Below, piece after piece: positions 28,080 to 36,529 of a stretch of 64,000 bases of DNA (position 1 is the first letter of the stretch; the number at the start of each line of letters is the position of its first letter). The notes under the pieces are model-generated. The model saw only the letters and a list, made by a program, of their open reading frames with translations, did not search any database and had not been told where the DNA came from. The translations under genes were made by a program, and so were the position numbers. The stretch is from Paragordius varius (taxonomy: Eukaryota > Nematomorpha): the NCBI GenBank assembly GCA_964247055.1, contig CAXTSY010000004.1, positions 30,775 to 94,774 of the forward strand, written 5' to 3'.

Positions 28080-31000
28080 ATTTTATTTATTTTATTTTAT
28101 TTTAATTTATTTTTATTTTATTTTATCTTATTTTATTTTATTTTATTTTATTTTATTTTATAATATAGTTATATTTTATTTATTTAATTTTATTTATTTT
28201 ATTTATTTTATTTTATTTTATTTATTTTATTTTATTTTATTTTATTTTATTTTATTTTATTTTATTTTATTTTATTTTTTTTTATTTTATTTTATTTTTT
28301 ATTTTATTTTATTTTATTTTATTTTATTTTATTATTTTATTTTTATTTTTTATTTTATTTTATTTTATTTTATTTTGTTTTATTTTATTTTATTTTATTT
28401 GATTTTTATTTTATTTTATTTTATTTTATTTTATTTTATTTTAATTCATTTGATTTTATTTTATTTTATTTTATTTTATTTTATTTTTATTTTATTTTAT
28501 TTTATTTTATTTTATTTTATTTTATTTTATTTTTATTTTATTTTATTTTATTTTATTTTATTTTATTTTATTTTATTTTATTTTATTTTATTTTATTTTA
28601 TTTTATTTTATTTTATTTTATTTTTATTTTATTTTATTTTATTTTTATTTTATTTAATTTAATTTAATTTAATTTAATTTTATTTTATTTTATTTTATTT
28701 TATTATTTTTTATTTTATTTTATTTTATTTTATTTTATTTTATTTTATTTTATATAAATATAGTTATATTTTATTTTATATTTAATTTATTTTTATTTTA
28801 TTTTATTTTATTTTATTTTATATAAATATAGTTATATTTTATTTTATTTAATTTAATTTAATTTTATTTTATTTTATTTTATTTTATTTTATTTTATTTT
28901 ATTTTATTTTATTTTTATTTTATTTTATTTTATTTTATTTTATTTTATTTTATTTTATTTTATTTTATTTTATTTTATTTTATTTTATTTTATTTTATTT
29001 TATTTTATTTTATTTTATTTTATTTTATTTTATTTTATTTTATTTTATTTTATTTTATTTAATTTTATTTTATATAAATAAATTTATATTTTCTTTTATT
29101 TAATTTTATTTTATTTTATTTTATTTTATTTTATTTTAATTTATTTTAATTTATTTTTATTTTATTTTATTTTATTTTGATTATTTTTATTTTATTTTAT
29201 TTTATTTTATTTTATTTTATTTTATTTTATTTTATTTTATTTTATTTTATTTTATTTTATTTTATTTTATTTTATTTTATTTTATTTTATTTTATTTATT
29301 TTATTTTATTTTATTTTATTTTTTTATTTTATTTTATTTTATTTTATTTTATTTTATTTTATTTTATTTTATTTTATTTTATTTTATTTTATTTTATTTT
29401 ATTTTATTTTATTTTATTTTATTTTATTTATTTTATTTTATTTTATTTTTATTTTATTTAATTTAATTTATTTTAATTTAATTTTATTTTATTTGTTTTT
29501 ATTATTTTTTATTTTATTTTATTTTATTTTATTTATTTTTATATAAATATAGTTTATTTTATTTTTATATTTAATTTATTTTTATTTTATTTTATTTTAT
29601 TTTATTTTTATATAGTTATATTTATTTTATTTAATTTAATTTAATTTAATTTTATTTTATTTTATTTTATTTATTTTTATTTTATTTTATTTTATTTTAT
29701 TTTATTTTATTTTATTTTATTTTATTTTATTTTATTTTATTTTATTTTATTTTATTTTATTTTATTTTATTTTATTTTATTTTATTTTATTTTATTTTAT
29801 TTTATTTTATTTTATTTTATTTTATTTTATTTTATTTATTTTATTTTTATTTTATTTTATTTTATTTTATTTTATTTTATTTTATTTTATTTTATTTTAT
29901 TTTATTTTATTTTATTTTATTTTATTTTATTTTATTTTATTTTATTTTATTTTATTTTATTTTATTTTATTTTATTTTATTTTATTTTATTTTATTTTAT
30001 TTTATTTTATTTTATTTTATTTTATTTTATTTTATTTTATTTTATTTTATTTTATTTTATTTTATTTTTTATTTTATTTTATTTTATTTTATTTTATTTT
30101 ATTTTATTTTATTTTATTTTATTTTATTTTATTTTATTTTATTTTTATTTTATTTTATTTTATTTTATTTTATTTTATTTTATTTTATTTTTATTTTATT
30201 TTATTTTATTTTATTTTATTTTATTTTATTTTATTTTATTTTATTTTATTTTATTTTATTTTATTTTTATTTTATTTTATTTTATTTTATTTTATTATAT
30301 TATATTTTATTTCTTTTAATTTAATTTTATTTTATTTTATTTTATTTTAATTTATTTTTATTTTATTTTTATTTTATTTTATTTTGATTTATTTTTATTT
30401 TATTTTATTTAATTTTATTTTATTTTATTTTTATTTTATTTTATTTTATTTTATTTTATTTTATTTTATTTTATTTTATTTTATTTTATTTAATTTTATT
30501 TTATTTTATTTTATTTTATTTTAATTTATTTTTATTTTTATTTTATTTTATTTTATTTTGATTTATTTTTATTTTATTTTATTTTATTTTATTTTATTTT
30601 ATTTTATTTTTATTTTATTTTATTTTATTTTATTTTATTTTATTTTATTTTATTTTATTTTATTTTATTTTATATTATTTTATTTTATTTTATATAAATA
30701 TAGTTATATTTTATTTTATTTTATTTAATTATATTTTATTTTATTTTATTTTATTTTATTTTATTTTATTTTATTTTATTTTATTTTATTTTATTTTATT
30801 TTATTTTATTTTATTTTATTTTATTTTATTTTATTTTATTTTATTTTATTTTATTTTATTTTATTTTATTTTATTTTATTTTATTTTATTTTATTTTATT
30901 TTATTTTATTTTATTTTATTTTATTTTATTTTATTTTTATTTTATTTTATTTTATTTTATTTCATTTTATTTTATTTTATTTTATTTTATTTTATTTTAT

Positions 31001-31200
31001 TTTATTTTATTTTATTTTATTTTATTTTTATTTTATTTTATTTTATTTTATTTTATTTTATTTTATTTTATTTTATTTTATTTTATTTTATTTTATTTTA
31101 TTTTATTTTATTTTATTTTATTTTATTTTATTTTATTTTATTTTATTTTATTTTATTTTATTTTATTTTATTTAATTTTATTTTATATAAATAAATTTAT
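28080..31200 (+). repeat. Irregular junction zone between the two array domains
   Basis: Irregular units are denser here than elsewhere: a shortened A core lacking one A (TATAATATAGTTATATT, about 28160), TATTTATTTT units, damaged A cores at about 29540 and 29615, ATTATATTATATTTT with a TTTCTTTT at about 30295, and single C or G substitutions. The last module C seen is at about 28443 and the first module D is at 29072. Within the zone there are still long perfect ATTTT runs (for example about 29850-30060). It contains no gene. Confidence 0.75.
29072..29089 (+). repeat. First copy of punctuation module D
   Basis: The core ATATAAATAAATTTATAT is a perfect 8-bp inverted repeat (ATATAAAT and ATTTATAT) around AA, and is followed by TTTTCTTTTATTTAA. 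It differs from the module A core at two positions and from its tail at one. Other core starts are 31185, 36798, 38342, 40193, 41209, 42090, 44450, 47715, 48521, 51953, 54352, 55253, 57259, 57853, 58342, 60749, 61338, 62083, 63254, 63826 and 63982. The copy at 63826 has an A-type tail instead of TTCTTTT. Confidence 0.92.
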
Positions 31201-32850
31201 ATTTTCTTTTATTTAATTTTATTTTATTTTATTTTATTTTATTTTATTTTAATTTATTTTAATTTATTTTTATTTTATTTTATTTTATTTTGATTTATTT
31301 TTATTTTATTTTATTTTATTTTATTTTATTTTATTTTATTTTATTTTATTTTATTTTATTTTATTTTTATTTTATTTTATTTTATTTTATTTTATTTTAT
31401 TTTATTTTATATAAATATAGTTATATTTTATTTAATTTAATTTTATTTTATTTTATTTTATTTTATTTTATTTTATTTATTTTATTTTATTTTATTTTAT
31501 TTTATTTTATTTTATTTTATTTTATTTTATTTTATTTTATTTTATTTTATTTTATTTTATTTTATTTTATTTTATTTTATTTTATTTTATTTTATTTTAT
31601 TTTATTTTATTTTATTTTATTTTATTTTATTTTATTTTATTTTATTTTATTTTATTTTATTTTATTTTTATATTATTTTATTTTATTTTATTTTATTTTA
31701 TTTTATTTTATTTTTTTTTTTATAAATATAGTTATATTTTATTTTATTTAATTTAATTTTATTTTATTTTATTTTATTTTATTTTATTTTATTTTATTTT
31801 ATTTTATTTTATTTTATTTTATTTTATTTTATTTTATTTTATTTTATTTTATTTTATTTTATTTTATTTTATTTTATTTTATTTTATTTTATTTTATTTT
31901 ATTTTATTTTATTTTATTTTATTTTATTTTATTTTATTTTATTTTATTTTATTTTATTTTATTTTATTTTATTTTATTTTATTTTATTTTAATTTATTTT
32001 TATTTTATTTTATTTTATTTTATTTTATTTTATTTTATTTTATTTTATTTTATTTTATTTTATTTTATTTTTATATTATTTTATTTTATTTTATTTTATT
32101 TTATTTTATTTTATTTTATATAAATATAGTTATATTTTATTTTATTTAATTTAATTTTATTTTATTTTATTTTATTTTATTTTATTTTATTTTATTTTAT
32201 TTTATTTTATTTTATTTTATTTTATTTTATTTTATTTTATTTTATTTTATTTTATTTTATTTTATTTTATTTTATTTTATTTTATTTTATTTTATTTTAT
32301 TTTATATAAATATAGTTATATTTTATTTTATTTTACTTTATTTTATTTTAATTTATTTTATTTTATTTTATTTTATTTTATTTTATTTTATTTTTATTTT
32401 ATTTTATTTTATTTTATTTTATTTTATTTTATTTTATTTTATTTTATTTTATTTTATTTTATTTTATTTTATTTTATTTTATTTTATTTTATTTTATTTT
32501 TATTTTATTTAATTTAATTTAATTTAATTTTATTTTATTTTATTTTATTTTATTATTTTTTATTTTATTTTATTTTATTTTAATTTAATTTATTTTTATT
32601 TTATTTTATTTTATTTTATTTTATTTTATTTTATTTTATTTTATTTTATTTTATTTTATTTTATTTTATTTTATTTTATTTTATTTTATTTTATTTTATT
32701 TTATTTTATTTTATTTTATTTTATTTTATTTTATTTTATTTTATTTTATTTTATTTTATTTTATTTTATTTTATTTTATTTTATTTTATTTTATTTTATT
32801 TTATTTTATTTTATTTTTATTTTATTTTATTTTATTTTTATTTTATTTTA

Positions 32851-33246
32851 CCCGCGTGCTCGACACCTTCAAATACAATTCTTATTACTTATAACATATA
32901 TTATAATTATCATTGTTATCTATTTATTTTCCAAGTTTATTCTATCTTTTATCAGTTTTTCTCATTCTTTCAAAAAATGCACGAAATTACCTTAGAAAAA
33001 TATTCCAATTCAATAGGATTCGTATTCTATTTTATTTCATTTTACTAATTGATATATATTTATGTATTTCTTTTTTAATTATTATTATTATTATTATATT
33101 TTTGGTTAAAATTTTTGATTCTTTTTTAGATTATTATTATTATATTTTTGGTTAAAATCTTTTGATTCTTTTTTTAGTTGCTTTATATATTAGTTACTAT
33201 ATATCTTAGTGTTTATTATCTACATTATTCTTGTATTTTTGTTTTT
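32851..33246 (+). other. 5' leader of the retrotransposon
   Basis: This non-coding stretch separates the satellite from the first in-frame ATG. It opens with a GC-rich 17-nt start, then becomes AT-rich but clearly non-pentameric. It includes an ATT microsatellite and two tandem copies of a 48-bp unit ending in TTTTTTAG. An in-frame TAG at 33175-33177 shows the main ORF cannot extend further upstream. LINE 5' UTRs usually hold an internal promoter, but no specific promoter element can be named here. Whether 32851 is the true 5' end or a truncation point cannot be decided from one copy. Confidence 0.7.
33081..33177 (+). repeat. Two tandem copies of a ~48-bp unit in the LINE 5' leader
   Basis: Copy 1 (33081-33129) and copy 2 (33130-33177) each run from an ATT microsatellite through ATATTTTTGGTTAAAAT and TTTGATTC to a T-run ending in TAG. 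They differ by one ATT unit, one T-to-C change after GGTTAAAAT and one extra T. Tandem repeats in the 5' region are common in LINEs, where they can act as promoter subunits; that role is inferred here. Confidence 0.9.
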
Positions 33247-36132
33247 ATGAGTGTTTTTTGTAAGGCGTGCAGGCCAGACCCGGCCAGTCGCTGCACGGAG
33301 GTAGGGGCCAATAGGGATAAGGAAGGTTGTAGAATGTGTTTTGCCAGTATAAATGTTGGTTCGTTAAAAAGTAAGTTATATGATTTAGTTGAAACTATGA
33401 GGGTAAAAAAAGTAAATTTTTTGTGCATTCAGGAGACCAGATACCGTGGAAATAGTACTAAGACGTTAGAGGGTAATTATAAAATGTTTTATTCAGGTTC
33501 TACGGATGGTTACTGTGGGGTTGCCATAATAGTGTGCCCAAGATTTGCCAACCAAGTAATTGAGGTTAGACGTGCTGACAGTAGAATCATAAGTGTCGAC
33601 GTATTGTTAAATAAGAGGGTTTTTACTATCTTTAGCGTTTATGCCCCCCAGATAGGCTTAACTAAACCAGAGAAAGATAAATTTTATGATTTGTTAGACG
33701 CAGAAATGACTTCATTAACGAAAGACAGAGAAATTATATTTTGTGGTGATTTCAACGGGCACGTGGGACAAGATAGGAGAGGTTTTGAACCTTGGCACGG
33801 CGGAAAAGGTTACGGGGTTATAAATGAAGAAGGGGCTAGTTTATTAAGATTTGCCCAATCTTATAACTTTGCTATAACAAATACTTTTTTTACGAAAAGG
33901 GAGAGCCACTTAATTACCTACGAAAGTGGAAATAAGAAGTCACAAATTGATTATATTCTAGTGCCACGAAAGTCTTTAAAGTTTGTTTTGGACTGCAAAG
34001 TGATACCTAACTTGCAGATTAGCACACAACACAATTTAATTATGTGTAAATATATGACAGATATACCAATAAATGCCAAAAAGCCTAAGCCTATAGCGCC
34101 GAAGGTAATTAAATGGGATTCTCTAAGAAACAGTAAAGAAAGATTTGTAGAAACGGTAGGCATACTAGAGAGGAACAGTGATCCAGAAAGTGTTTGGTCT
34201 CAGGTGGCAAAAAATATAAGAGAGGCGGGAGTTAAGGTGTGCGGAATGAAAGGTGGCAGAAATCAGGTTTATAGAGAGGCATGGCTGAAAGACGAAAAAA
34301 TAATTCTGAAATCGCAAGAGAAAAGAAAAGCTTTTAAAACGTGGAGGTTTACCCACCAAGCAGAAGACAAGGAAAAATATAAAAGGATTAATAAGGAACT
34401 CAAAAGGCTTGTAAGATTGGTCAAAAAAGAAAAGACGGCATCATTATATGAAGAGTTGAACAGTAAGCAAGGTTTAAACAAAGTTTTTAAAATTGCTCGA
34501 CAAAGACAAAGAAGAAAGCTGGACTTGCCCCCTTATGCGACAGCCATTAAAGATAAAAAAGGCAAATTACTCGTTGAGGAAGCGAAAATATTGAAAAGGT
34601 GGAAAGAATATTTCCAGGAACTTGAATTGGGCGTCAGTGAAACAAGTTTACCCGAAACACCAGATTATAAATCTGCACATATTGAAAGTATAACAAGAGA
34701 AGAAGTCCAGGCTGGTTTAGAAGAGATGTCAATAAATAAGGCTGCAGGTCCAGACGATATTAACATAAACTGTTGGAAAATATTGTCAGGAAAAGGTATT
34801 GAATTTTTGGCAGATATTTTTAATAATGTAGTTACTACAGGTATGATACCAACCGAATGGAAGGAGAGTTTCACTGTTCCCATTTTCAAGGGTAAAGGAG
34901 ATATTAATGATTGTAATAATTACAGAGGGATAAGATTGATGTCGCATACAATGAAGTTATTTGAGAAAGTACTAGAGAAAAGAATAAGAAAAATGGTTAG
35001 TATTGAGGGTAATCAATTTGGTTTTATTCCAGGAAAATCCACCATTGACCCAATTCACGCAGTAAGAAGGCTAATCGAGAAGCATATAGAAATGAAAAAG
35101 GAGTTGCATGGTATTTGTATTGATATTGAAAAGGCGTTTGACAGAATACCTCGGAGCACAATATGGTGGAGCTTAAGACGGAAAAAGGTCCCTGAAAGTT
35201 ACATAAAGATTTTAAAAAGCATGTACGAATCACACCAAACCAAAATTAAAACACACCAGGGAATATCAGGTCCTATTACAATAAACGAAGGGGTCTATCA
35301 GGGGTCTGCAATCAGCCCGTTACTATTTATAATATGCATGGACGAAATTTCAAAAGAAGTAGGACAACATGATGGCTGGTATTTTCTTTATGCAGACGAC
35401 TTAATAGTGCTGTCCGACGAGTTGCATGAATTAAAAGAATCGGTGGGTAAATGGATGGATGTGTTACGACGATGCGGATTAAAAGTTAACAAAAAGAAAA
35501 CGGAACTGATAAATTTTGGTGGGAAAAAACGAGAAATAGAATTAGAAGAAGGGTGGGTATTAAAAGGTCAGGAAGAATGCAAATATTTAGGAGCAATATT
35601 AGCAGCTGATGGATCTTTAACACATGATATTAATTTAAGAATTCGAAATAGTTGGGCAAATTACAAAAAGATCTCAAGTGTTTTGTGCGACAAAAATATT
35701 GACCTAAAAGTAAAGGGTAAGATTTACAGTGCTGTTGTACAACCAACAATGATGTACAACTCACAGACATGGGCAATAAAGAAATCAGAAGAGAGGCACT
35801 TTGAGGTTACTGAAATGAGAATGCTTAGATTGATGTGCGGTGTAACGAGGAAAGACAAGGTGAAGAATGTCTACATAAGAGGAAGTACGGAAATCAAATC
35901 GGTAACCCAAAAGATGATGGTAAATCGTTTAAGATGGTTCGGACATGTTGAAAGAAGAGATAAAAATTACATTGGTAAAAAGATTGACGATTATATTGTA
36001 AAAGGCAAGAGGGGAAAAGGGCGCCCTAAAACGCGATGGATAGATACAGTTAAGAGGGACATGGCAAAACTGAACCTAAAACGCGAAGACGCCTTAGACA
36101 GGGTTCTATGGCGAAATAGTTTACGGATATGA
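33247..36132 (+). CDS. Endonuclease-reverse transcriptase polyprotein of an RTE-type LINE
   Basis: This predicted 961-residue protein would nick target DNA and reverse-transcribe the element RNA at the nick. Residues are numbered from the ATG at 33247. The N-terminal APE-like endonuclease (about 30-268) shows INVGSLK (N36), IQETR (E63), FSVYAP (Y132), GDFNGHVG (D168, N170), NT (212-213), QIDYI (D235) and QH (H262). A basic linker follows. The reverse transcriptase (about 490-790) shows NKAAGPDD (497-504), PTEWKESFTVPIFKGKGD, NYRGI, QFGFIPGKS (590-598), motif A IDIEKAFD (D626, D632), motif B GVYQGSAISPLLF (682-694), catalytic YADD (715-718) and CGLKVNKKKT (743-752). The C-terminus has LRWFGHVERRD and GKGRPKTRW, typical of proteins often labelled craniofacial development protein 2-like. 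No stop or frameshift is visible. The ATG at 33334 (932 residues, A at -3) is a serious alternative start, just before the endonuclease core. The upstream TTG-initiated extension is unlikely. Codon use and GC are wholly unlike the satellite. Confidence 0.92.
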   Translation: MSVFCKACRPDPASRCTEVGANRDKEGCRMCFASINVGSLKSKLYDLVETMRVKKVNFLCIQETRYRGNSTKTLEGNYKMFYSGSTDGYCGVAIIVCPRFANQVIEVRRADSRIISVDVLLNKRVFTIFSVYAPQIGLTKPEKDKFYDLLDAEMTSLTKDREIIFCGDFNGHVGQDRRGFEPWHGGKGYGVINEEGASLLRFAQSYNFAITNTFFTKRESHLITYESGNKKSQIDYILVPRKSLKFVLDCKVIPNLQISTQHNLIMCKYMTDIPINAKKPKPIAPKVIKWDSLRNSKERFVETVGILERNSDPESVWSQVAKNIREAGVKVCGMKGGRNQVYREAWLKDEKIILKSQEKRKAFKTWRFTHQAEDKEKYKRINKELKRLVRLVKKEKTASLYEELNSKQGLNKVFKIARQRQRRKLDLPPYATAIKDKKGKLLVEEAKILKRWKEYFQELELGVSETSLPETPDYKSAHIESITREEVQAGLEEMSINKAAGPDDININCWKILSGKGIEFLADIFNNVVTTGMIPTEWKESFTVPIFKGKGDINDCNNYRGIRLMSHTMKLFEKVLEKRIRKMVSIEGNQFGFIPGKSTIDPIHAVRRLIEKHIEMKKELHGICIDIEKAFDRIPRSTIWWSLRRKKVPESYIKILKSMYESHQTKIKTHQGISGPITINEGVYQGSAISPLLFIICMDEISKEVGQHDGWYFLYADDLIVLSDELHELKESVGKWMDVLRRCGLKVNKKKTELINFGGKKREIELEEGWVLKGQEECKYLGAILAADGSLTHDINLRIRNSWANYKKISSVLCDKNIDLKVKGKIYSAVVQPTMMYNSQTWAIKKSEERHFEVTEMRMLRLMCGVTRKDKVKNVYIRGSTEIKSVTQKMMVNRLRWFGHVERRDKNYIGKKIDDYIVKGKRGKGRPKTRWIDTVKRDMAKLNLKREDALDRVLWRNSLRI
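33266..33297 (+). other. GC-rich hairpin near the 5' end of the LINE ORF
   Basis: CGTGCAG at 33266-33272 is perfectly complementary to CTGCACG at 33291-33297. The 18-nt interior contains a further GCC/GGC pairing (33273-33275 with 33282-33284). It lies in the most GC-rich patch of the window, between the two candidate start codons (33247 and 33334). It could be a structured 5' RNA element or simply coding sequence for a Cys-rich N-terminus. Confidence 0.5.
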
Positions 36133-36133
36133 C

Positions 36134-36147
36134 CGCTCGAAAGAGTG
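36134..36147 (+). other. 3' UTR hairpin with GAAA tetraloop
   Basis: Directly after the TGA stop, CGCTC (36134-36138) and GAGTG (36143-36147) can form a 5-bp stem with one G-U pair, closed by the GNRA-type loop GAAA. In several LINE families a short 3' stem-loop is bound by the cognate reverse transcriptase to start reverse transcription. By position this is a candidate for such a signal, but the stem is short and function is inferred. Confidence 0.45.
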
Positions 36148-36162
36148 ATATCATATAATGTA

Positions 36163-36180
36163 ATTATTATTATTATTATT
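36163..36180 (+). repeat. (ATT)6 tail at the LINE 3' end
   Basis: Six perfect ATT units follow ATAATGTA and then pass into TTTATTTT of the satellite. Short tandem-repeat tails rather than poly(A) are typical of RTE-type elements. The last ATT merges with TTT to form an ATTTTT hexamer, so the exact 3' junction is ambiguous by a few bases. Confidence 0.85.
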
Positions 36181-36529
36181 TTTATTTTATTTTATTTTAT
36201 TTTATTTCATTTTATTTTATTTTATTTTATTTTATTTTATTTTATTTTATTTTATTTTATTTTATTTTATTTTATTTTATTTTTATATTATTTTATTTTA
36301 TTTTATTTTATTTTATTTTTATTTTATTTTATTTTATTTTATTTTATTTTATTTTAATTTATTTTTATTTTATTTTATTTTATTTTATTTTATTTTATTT
36401 TATTTTATTTTATTTTATTTTATTTTATTTTATTTTATTTTATTTTATTTTATTTTATTTTATTTTATTTTATTTTATTTTATTTTATTTTATTTTATTT
36501 TATTTTATTTTATTTTATTTTTATTTTAT

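Larger units (their letters stand above)
1..32850. repeat. Left arm of ATTTT pentanucleotide satellite array
   Basis: Essentially every base belongs to ATTTT units or to recurrent variants of them. G and C occur only as rare single bases inside defined modules. The + strand is the T-rich strand throughout. Runs of perfect ATTTT are interrupted by modules A, B and C up to about 28.5 kb, and by modules A, D, E, F and G from about 29 kb. No gene-like composition or non-repetitive sequence is present before 32851. Long open frames here read as the five-residue cycle ILFYF and are artefacts of a 5-bp repeat without stops. The biological role is unknown; heterochromatic or centromere-like satellite is only an inference. 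Confidence 0.97.
32851..36180 (+). mobile_element. RTE-type non-LTR retrotransposon (LINE), apparently full length
   Basis: A 3.3-kb island of non-satellite sequence begins abruptly with CCCGCGTGCTCGACACC at 32851 and ends in (ATT)6 at 36163-36180. It contains an AT-rich 5' leader, one long ORF (endonuclease then reverse transcriptase), a 3' UTR of about 30 nt and a short tandem-repeat tail. There is no LTR, no terminal inverted repeat and no separate ORF1. RTE-clade LINEs are known for a total length near 3.2-3.3 kb, a single APE-RT ORF, a very short 3' UTR and microsatellite-like tails, and all of these fit. The intact frame and complete RT motifs suggest a young or still competent copy. 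Flanks are satellite on both sides, so a target site duplication cannot be read unambiguously. Confidence 0.9.

Noticed and set aside
1..32850. CRISPR-like array (constant modules separated by variable spacers)
   Set aside because: The spacers are pure ATTTT runs rather than unique sequence, and there are no cas genes. This is satellite structure.
32851..33000. HDV-like self-cleaving ribozyme at the LINE 5' end, known in some RTE elements
   Set aside because: The GC-rich start CCCGCGTGCTCGACACC is followed by AT-rich sequence, and I could not lay out the nested double-pseudoknot pairing by eye.
32913..33155. 80-codon open frame in the LINE 5' leader, possible ORF1
   Set aside because: It is a hydrophobic translation of AT-rich leader with an isoleucine run from the ATT microsatellite. 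No zinc knuckle, coiled coil or RRM is visible, and RTE-type elements do not need an ORF1.
33225..35233. Short antisense open frames of 64-74 codons across the LINE
   Set aside because: They are shadows of the long sense frame and have no recognisable motif.
36145..36357. Open frame starting in the LINE 3' UTR and entering the satellite
   Set aside because: It is an isoleucine run from (ATT)6 followed by ILFYF repeats, so it is not coding.
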